A program made the position numbers and the translations under genes. Positions 1 through 5,959 of a stretch of 12,013 bases of DNA are shown piece after piece. This stretch comes from Actinomycetes bacterium (GTDB lineage: Bacteria > Actinomycetota > Actinomycetes > Actinomycetales > Microbacteriaceae). Every line of letters starts with the position of its first letter. Within the stretch, counting starts at the first letter, position 1. The stretch spans positions 1-12,013 of the forward strand of contig JAEWJG010000190.1 of the NCBI GenBank assembly GCA_023386675.1, given 5' to 3'. Below the pieces are notes generated by a model, which worked only from the letters and a program-made list of their open reading frames with translations, was not told the origin of the DNA and searched no databases.

Positions 1-1
1 G

Positions 2-766
2 CTCTCGGCCGCATCCCGCCCGATTCAGCGCGCGTTCCACGAGCAGCGTGCCCTCGCCGGTCTTCCGCCGACCCCACTCACCTTCCAGGAGGCGCTGTAC
101 TCACGCGATCTGGTGTGCGCCAGCGGCGTGGAGCAACTGGAGTACCCCCGCCCCCAGTGGCCGGGGCGGATCGTCTGGGTCGGCGAACTCGCGGACCATG
201 CCGGCAGCGGCATCCCGGAGCCCTCGTGGTGGCCGGAGTCGCTCGCCGACCCGCGCCCGGTGGTGCACGTGACGCAGGGGACCCAGAATGTGGATCCCGC
301 CGACCTCATCCGGCCCGCATTCGCGGCTCTCGGACACCAGCCGGTGCAGCTCGCCGTCGCGACCGGCGTGCGCGGGAACAGCGAGCTGCCGTTCCCCGCA
401 CCGCCGAACGCACGTGTCGCAGACCTGCTTCCGTACGATCGGCTGCTGCCTCGCACCGACGCGATGGTGACCAACGGCGGATGGGGCGGGGTGCTGGCGG
501 CGCTGCACCATGGTGTGCCTCTGGTGGTCGCGGGCGGAGACCTGGACAAGCCGGAAGTCGCAGCCCGCGTCGCCTGGGGCGGCGCCGGGGTGAATCTGCG
601 CACGGGAAGACCATCGCCCCGCGCGATCCTGCGCGCCTGGCACGAGGTCACCGGCGGCCCTGCGTACCGGACGGCTGCGGAACGCATCGGCGAAGCCCTG
701 CGACAGCATGACGGACCCCGTGAAGTGGTCGAGCACACGGAGGCCCTGCTCGCTGCGTCCCGCTAG
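2..766 (+). CDS. GT1-family glycosyltransferase, 3' part (5' end outside window)
   Basis: The frame is open from the window edge to the TAG at 764-766, giving about 254 residues of the C-terminal part. It resembles the nucleotide-sugar-binding domain of GT1/MGT enzymes (YjiC and macrolide glycosyltransferase type), which move a sugar from an NDP-sugar to a small acceptor in the cytosol. Visible landmarks are HVTQGTQN (the family's 'xxTQGT' strand-loop at the start of the C-terminal Rossmann domain), TNGGWGG (equivalent to the TNGGYGT donor-binding loop) and HGVPLVVAGGDLDKPEVAARV, where GDLDKPEVA corresponds to the usual donor-loop 'D..ENA'. The N-terminal acceptor domain is missing, so the acceptor cannot be guessed. 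An internal GTG at 113 could be called as a start, but homologous-looking sequence continues upstream of it, so the gene is truncated by the window. It converges with the monooxygenase gene, with 21 bases between the stops. Family is confident; substrate is unknown. Confidence 0.85.
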   Translation, partial: LSAASRPIQRAFHEQRALAGLPPTPLTFQEALYSRDLVCASGVEQLEYPRPQWPGRIVWVGELADHAGSGIPEPSWWPESLADPRPVVHVTQGTQNVDPADLIRPAFAALGHQPVQLAVATGVRGNSELPFPAPPNARVADLLPYDRLLPRTDAMVTNGGWGGVLAALHHGVPLVVAGGDLDKPEVAARVAWGGAGVNLRTGRPSPRAILRAWHEVTGGPAYRTAAERIGEALRQHDGPREVVEHTEALLAASR

Positions 767-787
767 ATGTCGACGGCGTGCGCTCGC

Positions 788-1986
788 TCAGCGGACGGGC
801 TCGTCGAAGTCGATGTGGTGGCCCTGCAGCCACATCATCGCCTGGCCTCCGTCGCGTTCGGCCGCCCGGAACTTCCCGGGGAGGATCGCGTCGCGGATGA
901 CGCGGACGATCGGGCCGGCGGCCTTCTCGGCAGAGGAGCGGTGCCCCTCCGCGACGATCCGTTGCACCCGCCCGCGACGCAGTGCGACGAACGCCTCGAA
1001 CGCCGCCCGGTGTCGGGGAGGTCGCGCAGGCACTTCGCGAGGATCACGGCGTCTTCCAGCGACATGGAGGCGCCCTGGCCGGCGGCAGGCGACGTGGCAT
1101 GCGCGGCGTCGCCGATGACGATCATCCGCGAGCCGTCGTGCCAATGCTTGACGACGGGGAGGTCATAGGTCGCCCATCCAGTCAGGGGACCGGGCGCGGC
1201 ATCGATGATCGCCGGGGCCGGCCCCGTGTCGCCGTCCATCAGCTCGTGGAGGCGGCGTCGCCATTGCTCGTCGGTGATGGCCGAGAGCGTTCCGCGGGAC
1301 GGCTCCTCCCTCTGCGGCGGATTCGCGAACCAGAGGGTGCCTCCGTCCGGCGTGTTCATCCAGGCGAAGAAGCAGCGGGTGCCGAACTGCATGCGGAAGT
1401 CACGCGGCGGCGCTTCAACCGTGAAGTCCGGGATGTACCCGCCGATGTTGAGCACGGGCACGTACCGCGGGTCCGGCGCCGCCGGGTCGATGAGACGGCG
1501 GATCCGCGAGTGGATGCCGTCGGCGCCGATCAGGAGGTCGCCGGCCGCCTCACTGCCGTCGTCGAAGCGGGCGACGACCCCGGCACCCGTGTTCACGGCG
1601 TCCGTGAGCCGCTTGCCGTGGTGGACGACGACACCGTGGTGGCGGGCCATGTCCGCCAGTGCGACGAACAGCTCGGCTCGGGGCATCATCCGCGAGGTCA
1701 GGCCGTCCGTCCGTCGGAACGCCATCGGCATCCGGCCGAGGTGCTTGCCCGCGCCGTTGACGAAGCTCATCGTGTCCACCGGGTAGCCCAGATCCTCGAC
1801 CCACCGGCCCGCGTCGATCGCGCGGAGCGCATCCAGCCCGTTCGCCTGGAAGTTGAGCCAGGATCCGCGCTGGTCGGCGTCGGCGGGGAACTGCTCGAAG
1901 ACCTCCACCTCCATCCCTATCCGTCGAAGCGCGACGGCGACCGTCGGGCCGGCGATGCCCGCGCCGATGACGAGTGCTTTGACCAT
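788..1986 (-). pseudogene. Class A FAD-dependent monooxygenase, frameshifted near its 3' end
   Basis: Starts at ATG 1986 (SD-like AGGAAGG ten bases upstream). The first ~326 residues are a normal aromatic-ring-hydroxylase/TetX-type flavoprotein: the FAD Rossmann motif GAGIAG (residues 8-13), the second FAD/NADPH motif LLIGADGIHSRIR near residue 155, and the GD motif IGDAAHATSPAAGQGASMSLEDA near residue 295. After LRDLPDT the frame turns into an Arg/Ser-rich nonsense tail that stops at 835. In the neighbouring frame the expected C-terminus follows: AAFEAFVALRRGRVQRIV, then AEGHRSS, then GHHIDFDEPV, ending at TGA 788-790. Restoring one base at the CCC run 1006-1008 (GGG on the coding strand) joins both parts into a 399-residue protein, the usual size for the family. 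Such enzymes use NAD(P)H, FAD and O2 to hydroxylate small molecules in the cytosol. It is divergent from marR and likely repressed by it. The lost tail contains the final helix and probably folding determinants, so the product may be inactive; a sequence error is equally possible. Confidence 0.85.
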
Positions 1987-2008
1987 GACGGCCTAACCTT
2001 CCTATAAT
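1979..2008 (+). promoter_or_regulatory. Sigma-70-type promoter of the marR gene
   Basis: A -35 box TTGACC (1979-1984) and a perfect -10 box TATAAT (2003-2008) are separated by 18 bases and point towards marR. Transcription would start near 2014-2016, about 33 bases before the TTG start codon. Such a close match to consensus is striking in this GC-rich sequence. The -35 box covers the start codon of the divergent monooxygenase gene. The -10 box and start point lie on the large palindrome, which fits steric repression. Confidence 0.7.
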
Positions 2009-2027
2009 CTCTTGATTATCAAGAGAT
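2007..2027. promoter_or_regulatory. Palindromic operator, probably bound by the MarR regulator
   Basis: A perfect inverted repeat with 10-base arms (2007-2016 and 2018-2027) about a single central base; its core is CTTGATTATCAAG (2011-2023). It overlaps the -10 box and the predicted start point of the marR promoter and lies 21 bases upstream of the divergent monooxygenase start codon. MarR dimers bind pseudo-palindromes of this size, commonly in the gap between their own gene and the target gene. Binding by this MarR is inferred from position. Confidence 0.7.
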
Positions 2028-2032
2028 CTTAG

Positions 2033-2040
2033 AAGGAGGT
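2033..2040 (+). promoter_or_regulatory. Strong Shine-Dalgarno site deciding the TTG start of marR
   Basis: AAGGAGGT is fully complementary to the usual 16S rRNA 3' end. It lies seven bases before the TTG at 2048. The other nearby TTG at 2044 runs into a stop after four codons, so 2048 is the supported start even though TTG is a rare initiator. Confidence 0.75.
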
Positions 2041-2042
2041 AA

Positions 2043-2071
2043 CTTGATTGTCAAATGACTTGACGCTCAAG
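2043..2071. promoter_or_regulatory. Two further operator-like palindromes at the marR start
   Basis: CTTGATTGTCAAA (2043-2055) spans the TTG start codon. CTTGACGCTCAAG (2059-2071) lies in codons 4 to 8. Both share the CTTGA-N3-TCAAG layout of the main operator. Their centres (2049, 2065) are 32 and 48 bases from its centre (2017), so the three sites follow a 16-base grid. They may let extra dimers bind downstream of the promoter as a roadblock. The repeated layout is seen directly; function is inferred. Confidence 0.5.
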
Positions 2072-2521
2072 ACGCAAGCCGTGGGCGAGGCGATTCAGCG
2101 GTATCAGGCGGCGGTGGACGACTTCGACCGCGAGACGGCTCGCATCCTCGGCGTGAACGCCACCGACCTCCGCTGCCTCGAGATCCTTGTCACCGAGCCG
2201 GAGGCGGAGATCACGCCGCGCACGATCGCCTCCCGGCTCCGGCTCACCACCGGAAGCGTGACCACCATGCTCGACCGGTTGGAGCAGGCTGGCTACGTCA
2301 CCCGGACGCGGCACGAGACCGACAAGCGCAAGGTGCTGGTTCACGCGACGGAGGCGGTCCGCGAGCGGACGTGGGGGATCATCGGCCCGCTGGTCCGCGA
2401 CGGCGAGGCCGACGTCATCGCCCACTTCAGTGCGGACGAACTGGATGCGGTGGCACGGTTCCTGATCCGGGCGACCGCGTTGCAGGAGCGTCACACCGAG
2501 CGATTGGCACGCGGGCGATAG
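2048..2521 (+). CDS. MarR-family transcriptional regulator (157 aa, TTG start)
   Basis: A winged-helix dimeric repressor of the MarR family, which usually releases DNA on binding a phenolic or other small ligand or on cysteine oxidation. The helix-turn-helix is at residues 56-85 (TPRTIASRLRLTTGSVTTML, then DRLEQAGYVTR). The wing follows with RHETDKRKVLVHAT (88-101), including the conserved Asp-x-Arg-type wing pattern as DKRK. Flanking helices at residues 1-45 and 105-150 would form the dimer interface. Cys43 is the only obvious cysteine, so ligand rather than thiol sensing is the simpler guess. The start is TTG 2048, chosen from the strong SD. It is divergent from the FAD monooxygenase and followed after 81 bases by an ABM-fold gene. 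Operator-like palindromes sit on its promoter and start codon, so autoregulation together with control of the monooxygenase is likely. Family assignment is firm; ligand is unknown. Confidence 0.9.
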   Translation: MSNDLTLKTQAVGEAIQRYQAAVDDFDRETARILGVNATDLRCLEILVTEPEAEITPRTIASRLRLTTGSVTTMLDRLEQAGYVTRTRHETDKRKVLVHATEAVRERTWGIIGPLVRDGEADVIAHFSADELDAVARFLIRATALQERHTERLARGR

Positions 2522-2528
2522 CAGACGC

Positions 2529-2553
2529 GCCCGGCGAGGGGTACCGTCCGGGC
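2529..2553 (+). terminator. Possible weak hairpin after marR
   Basis: GCCCGG (2529-2534) and CCGGGC (2548-2553) form a 6-bp stem with a 13-base loop, eight bases after the marR stop. No U-rich tract follows, so this is not a convincing intrinsic terminator. marR and the ABM gene may still be co-transcribed. Confidence 0.25.
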
Positions 2554-2602
2554 TGACACCTCCGCGGGGTTACGGGGCGTCCCTACCGCGAAGGAGAAGG
2601 AC

Positions 2603-2923
2603 ATGGACCTGAAGTTCGGCGTACTCGCACTGCTCGAAGCGAAGCCCGAGAAGGCGGCGGAGCTGAAGGAGTTCCTGATCGGCGGCAAAGCCGTCGTCGA
2701 CGGCGAGCCCGGAACGCGCACGTGGTACGCGTTCCAGCTCGACGACACGCACTTCGGCATCTTCGATTCCTTCGCCGACGAGGATGCGCGGCACGCGCAC
2801 CTCGGCGGCGAGATCCCCAAAGCGCTCAGCGAGGTGGGTCCCACGCTCCTGGCGAAGGACCCCCAGCTGAGCACGGTCGACCTCCTCGCGGTCAAGCACG
2901 AGAAGGGCGACGCGTCTTCCTAG
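2603..2923 (+). CDS. ABM (antibiotic biosynthesis monooxygenase)-fold protein, YgiN-like
   Basis: This 106-residue protein has the size and pattern of the dimeric ferredoxin-like ABM family: first strand LKFGVLALLEAKPEKAAELK, the middle GTRTWYAFQLDDTHFGIFDSF (the family's 'T..Y....d.....i.e.f.d' pattern) and a helix DEDARHAHLGGEIPKALSEV. Family members oxidise quinol-like or polyketide substrates without a cofactor, act as small-molecule or haem-binding proteins, or have no known role. The start ATG 2603 has GGAG (2593-2596) six bases upstream. It follows marR by 81 bases on the same strand, and I see no convincing separate promoter, so it may belong to the MarR-controlled locus with the flavin monooxygenase. 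Its stop overlaps that of the convergent csbD-like gene in the shared CTAG at 2920-2923. Fold is confident; catalytic role is unproven. Confidence 0.85.
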   Translation: MDLKFGVLALLEAKPEKAAELKEFLIGGKAVVDGEPGTRTWYAFQLDDTHFGIFDSFADEDARHAHLGGEIPKALSEVGPTLLAKDPQLSTVDLLAVKHEKGDASS

Positions 2924-3141
2924 AGCGCGTCCGAGTCGCGGCGACGGTCGTCGTGCGCCTTGTCGGCGGTGTCCCTCAGGTGCGCCTTCGCGTCGGCGAC
3001 GGTGTCCTCGACACTTCCCTTCGCCTGCTCGGCCTTGCCCTTGACCACGCGCGACTCGTCGTCGGTCACCTTGCCGATGACCTCGTCGACCTTGCCCTTC
3101 AGCTTGTCGCCCTTCGCCTCGGCCTTGTCGTCGATAGCCAT
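2920..3141 (-). CDS. CsbD-family stress-response protein (73 aa)
   Basis: A small, highly charged, Lys/Asp/Ala-rich, cysteine-free protein beginning MAIDDKAEAKGDKLKGKVDE. The CsbD pattern is clear: an early 'a.k..G..k...G', VIGKVTDDESRVVKGKAEQ and AKGSVEDTVADAKAHL, predicting a disordered or helical hydrophilic protein. In Bacillus csbD is a sigma-B general-stress gene, and actinobacterial relatives are usually treated as stress-inducible; the molecular role is not established. The start ATG 3141 is chosen because AAGGAGG lies just upstream and the family homology begins exactly there; the frame is open much further upstream but that part is antisense to another gene. It converges with the ABM gene, sharing CTAG, and is divergent from the membrane-protein gene. 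I found no convincing alternative-sigma promoter upstream. Confidence 0.88.
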   Translation of the reverse strand: MAIDDKAEAKGDKLKGKVDEVIGKVTDDESRVVKGKAEQAKGSVEDTVADAKAHLRDTADKAHDDRRRDSDAL

Positions 3142-3207
3142 GATGTCCTCCTTGATCGGTCCGATACCTGCTTGATCGCCGGTCACGGTACGCGGAAATG
3201 GAATGGG

Positions 3208-3213
3208 TATAAG
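3208..3213 (+). promoter_or_regulatory. Possible -10 box for the membrane-protein gene
   Basis: TATAAG, five of six matches to consensus, lies 83 bases before the ATG in the 154-base gap shared with csbD. No good -35 box is seen at the right distance. The rest of the gap shows no other feature. Confidence 0.25.
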
Positions 3214-3295
3214 GGGCTGGCGGATTGTGCACGGCCGGGTAGGCGATCGGGGAGCACCGGCTTCCCAGCAGCCCAGGTGTGAGTAGTGTCGCGTC

Positions 3296-5113
3296 ATGCG
3301 CCGGAAGCGTGGAGGAGCAGACACACCGAGAAGCGCCTGGTGGCGCGAGGTCACGATCGTGGCCTGCGCGCTGGTCCTCAGCCTGGTGCTCCTCGTCGTG
3401 TTCCACTCCGCCGGCGATCCGGGCTGGGTGCACCGCTTCCTGTCGCCGGTGCAGGGGTCCGATGCTGCGATCTGGCAGGTGCAGACGACGTTCCTGTCCG
3501 TGGGATTCGCCGGATTGACGATCGCGGCGCAGCTGTTCGCCGAGGCTCCCCTCGCCATCGGCACGTCCCGCAAGCGCGTCCTGGCGTACATCGGCGCGAG
3601 CTGGTTCGTGACCGTGGGGCTCGCCGGGAACGCGGTGATGGCTCTCGAATACATCTGGCTGCCGAGTGCGACGGGTGTCCTGATCGCGTTCGCGTGGCTC
3701 GCGGCGACCGCCGTCCTGCTGATGGTGTCGACATCCAGGCTCACCCAACTCTTCGGGCACCCGTCGCGCCTGGACGAAGTCGTGCGGTCCTCCCTGATCG
3801 AGACCCTGTCGGATCGCTTCGATCAGGTGGCGCGCCGGTACTCCGACGCGCGGAGCGGACTGGAGGAGCTCCTGTCCTCCGACTCGTCGCGCACATCCAC
3901 CCGCTCCGTCGCGACCCTGCACGTCCCGGTGCCGCAGGCCGGCCGCGTCGTCCGGGCCATCGATCCCGAGAGCGTGCGCCAGGCGATCGCGTCGCTCGGC
4001 TCGCCGGCAGCCGGCCCGGGTCCATCGCTTCCCCCTCCACCGGATGCGGATGACGCGCCTCGGATCGTGCTCGACATCCGTCCAGGGGACCGCACGCGCC
4101 TCGGGGCCACGGCATTCCGGATCGTCACGCCCACCCGGCTCGACGACGACGCGGCGGCCCGGATGATTCAGCTCCTCCAGTCGAGCATCGAGCTGGAGCC
4201 GCAGGAAGCGGTCACCGCGTACGAGGAGACCGAGCACGAGATCGCCACCCTCATGGACGCCATCGGCACCAGCCTCCGGTCCGGTGCGCTCGCGACCGCT
4301 GAGCGGGCGCTGGAACTTCTCGGACAGATCGTGCAAGGCGTGTGGATGGCCGGACTCGACCGGTCGGACGCGGGTGAAGGGGCGTCCCTGACACGGGGCA
4401 GCGGACTTCTCCAGAGCATCGTCGAGGTGGAGCAGGACATCCTGCTCTCGCCGCAGGTGGCGGAGGTCTTCGTCACCGCCACGACGAGCCGAACCCTGCG
4501 AGCCGCGACGACGGGCTCCGGTGAATACATCGACGAATGCCTCCGGAGCTTCATGCGGCAGTGGTCGGACATCCTGAACCGCGGCGGCCCCGAGTTCGAT
4601 GCGCTTCCCGTCCGCATCATCGCGTGCGTCCAGAACCTGGCGCTGTACTCGGATCCCTCCGCGAGCGAACCTCACGCCTTGCGGTCGCGCGGCACCTGGG
4701 CGATGGTCGAGCTGGTCAAGCTCGCCCTCGACGCCCAGAGCCCGGAGACCGCGAAACTCGCCGCGGAAGCGCTGCGTCGGCTGTTCGAGCTGGACCCGGA
4801 CGGGGCCGCCCGCTCAGAGGTCCGGGCCGGTCTCCTCGTCCTCTCGGGATGGCTCAGGTGCCTGGCCGACGCCGAGGATCCCCGCTACTCGGCCGACCCT
4901 GCTCTCGCGGCGGCGCTGATCTCGGACGGATCGTCGGACGACATCCTCGCGGCGCGCGAGGTGGTGGAGGGCGGAACGCCGTTCAGCCGATGGGACCGGT
5001 GGGAGACGAACGGCTCGCGCGGTCGCGTTCAGAGCTCGGGGCTGTCCGGCTTCATCGACCGCGCGCAAGAGGCCGCGCTCGCCGGCTCGTCGGGGGACGG
5101 TCAGTCGACGTAG
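3296..5113 (+). CDS. Four-TM membrane protein with large cytosolic region, unknown function
   Basis: I do not recognise this 605-residue protein. It has a basic N-terminus (RRKR) followed by four hydrophobic segments at about residues 19-37, 64-82, 95-115 and 124-145. The short SRKR loop between segments 2 and 3 and the positive-inside rule place both termini in the cytosol. Residues 150 to 605 are soluble: a helical stretch (150-190), a Ser/Thr-rich part, a proline-rich linker with PPPP near residue 250, then a mostly helical region (about 290-560) with Ala/Leu/Glu-rich helices that might form an alpha-solenoid or coiled assembly. No enzymatic motif, Walker box or kinase motif is visible. 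Codon use is like that of the neighbours, so recent transfer is not suggested. ATG 3296 is preceded only by a weak AGGTG-like SD (3275-3279). The segment with LSVGFAGLTIAAQLFAEAPL may be a family signature. It could be a membrane-anchored scaffold or sensor; this is a guess. Confidence 0.8.
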   Translation: MRRKRGGADTPRSAWWREVTIVACALVLSLVLLVVFHSAGDPGWVHRFLSPVQGSDAAIWQVQTTFLSVGFAGLTIAAQLFAEAPLAIGTSRKRVLAYIGASWFVTVGLAGNAVMALEYIWLPSATGVLIAFAWLAATAVLLMVSTSRLTQLFGHPSRLDEVVRSSLIETLSDRFDQVARRYSDARSGLEELLSSDSSRTSTRSVATLHVPVPQAGRVVRAIDPESVRQAIASLGSPAAGPGPSLPPPPDADDAPRIVLDIRPGDRTRLGATAFRIVTPTRLDDDAAARMIQLLQSSIELEPQEAVTAYEETEHEIATLMDAIGTSLRSGALATAERALELLGQIVQGVWMAGLDRSDAGEGASLTRGSGLLQSIVEVEQDILLSPQVAEVFVTATTSRTLRAATTGSGEYIDECLRSFMRQWSDILNRGGPEFDALPVRIIACVQNLALYSDPSASEPHALRSRGTWAMVELVKLALDAQSPETAKLAAEALRRLFELDPDGAARSEVRAGLLVLSGWLRCLADAEDPRYSADPALAAALISDGSSDDILAAREVVEGGTPFSRWDRWETNGSRGRVQSSGLSGFIDRAQEAALAGSSGDGQST

Positions 5114-5120
5114 ACGGTCC

Positions 5121-5160
5121 GCGGGGCGGATGCCCGTGCGGCGGTGTCACGACGCCCCGC
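5121..5160. terminator. Possible bidirectional hairpin between convergent genes
   Basis: GCGGGGCG (5121-5128) and CGCCCCGC (5153-5160) are perfect 8-base complements separated by 24 bases, in the gap between the converging membrane-protein and GNAT genes. The right arm lies inside the GNAT coding sequence, the loop is long and there is no U-tract, so termination is only a possibility. Confidence 0.25.
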
Positions 5161-5845
5161 TCAGGCGGATGCCGAGGTTCCGGGCGTATGGCTGAAGTCC
5201 GAAGCCGCGAGCGAGCGCCATCGAGGCGGCGTTGTCCTCCCGACACCGCCACCGTGCGATCCCGGAACCGCGGATCGCAGCGCTGAGCGCGATGGCGGCG
5301 ACCTCACGGCCGACACCGTGCCCCCGACTCCGCGGCGAGACGAGGAGCCCGACATCCGTCGGCGCTCCGATCCAGGTACTCAGCGCGGACACTGCCAGAA
5401 GTCGGCCGTCGCGCCACAGGCCGAATCGCCGGACGCCCGGTTCGAGGACTCCGGACTCGTCGAGCTCGTCCGCCGCGATCCCAGCGGAGAGTTGCTGCAG
5501 CTCGGCAAGGGATGGTTCGGCTTCAGGGTGCATCGAGCGGACATCGTCGCTCCCCAGGAAGTGAGAAGCCGGCCCGAGCACTTCGTTCCCACTGCCCGCG
5601 ATCCGCCTCCAGGTTTCTGGCCGCATCGTGTCGAGGGGCGATGGGGTGGATGCAACGGCCTCGACGGCATCGCGAAGTCTCATCGGCGCGCGGATGTGGA
5701 CGGCCTCGCCGATGCTCAGCACGTAGATCCCCGAGTTCGGTTCGTCCACGAGGGTCGTGTGCAGTCCAGGACGCCGAAGCTCGCCGACCTCGACGTCGAA
5801 CACGGCCGCCCAGTACTCGTCGGCTCTCTCGGTCGCTGAGGTCAC
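5147..5845 (-). CDS. GNAT-family N-acetyltransferase with N-terminal extension (232 aa)
   Basis: The C-terminal half (about 135-225) is a GNAT fold that transfers acetyl from acetyl-CoA to an amine. Motif A is VGLLVSPRSRGHGVGREVAA, with the RxxGxG pyrophosphate loop as RSRGHGVG (172-179). Motif B is NAASMALARGFGLQPY (205-220). The first ~130 residues are not a standard GNAT part; they start with a YWAAVF segment and include SGIYVLSIGEAVHIRAP, resembling the substrate-binding or degenerate first domain of two-domain GNATs. Start ATG 5845 is favoured by length and by the absence of an upstream in-frame extension; no strong SD is seen. It is the last gene of the minus-strand series, 114 bases after the other GNAT, and converges with the membrane-protein gene. 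Substrate unknown; an amine made by the upstream decarboxylase is a possibility but not shown. Confidence 0.85.
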   Translation of the reverse strand: MTSATERADEYWAAVFDVEVGELRRPGLHTTLVDEPNSGIYVLSIGEAVHIRAPMRLRDAVEAVASTPSPLDTMRPETWRRIAGSGNEVLGPASHFLGSDDVRSMHPEAEPSLAELQQLSAGIAADELDESGVLEPGVRRFGLWRDGRLLAVSALSTWIGAPTDVGLLVSPRSRGHGVGREVAAIALSAAIRGSGIARWRCREDNAASMALARGFGLQPYARNLGIRLSGAS

Positions 5846-5880
5846 GACGCGATCGTACGGTGCCTGCTAGCAGGATCGGT

Positions 5881-5932
5881 GGAGGACTCTGGAAATCGAA
5901 CCAGACAAGTCGCCCCGATAGGCGAGTCCCCC
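5881..5932 (-). other. Compact tRNA-like cloverleaf fragment (unassigned RNA structure)
   Basis: Read on the minus strand, a 7-bp outer stem (GGGGGAC 5932-5926 with GTCCTCC 5887-5881, one G-U pair) encloses two hairpins. The first is CGCC/GGCG (5924-5911). The second is TCTGG/CCAGA (5905-5888), whose GGTTCGATTTCC resembles a tRNA T-arm and B box. The linker between them is five bases, as in a class I variable loop, and the stem is followed by ACC. One arm is missing and the T-loop has eight bases, so this is not a functional standard tRNA. It could be a degraded tRNA, a leader structure of the downstream GNAT mRNA, or chance. Confidence 0.3.
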
Positions 5933-5959
5933 TGACCACGCCAGTCTATGCCACCCCGG

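Noticed and set aside
982..2007. A 341-codon plus-strand frame opposite the monooxygenase gene
   Set aside because: It is the antisense shadow of the flavoprotein gene; the minus strand carries all the FAD motifs.
3142..3744. Longer start for the csbD-like protein (274 residues)
   Set aside because: The extension is antisense to the membrane-protein gene and unlike CsbD; the SD and homology start at 3141.
2570..4675. A 701-codon open frame on the minus strand
   Set aside because: It is antisense to the membrane-protein and ABM genes, has low-complexity Arg/Gly/Asp-rich composition and no recognisable domain. Such frames are expected in GC-rich DNA.
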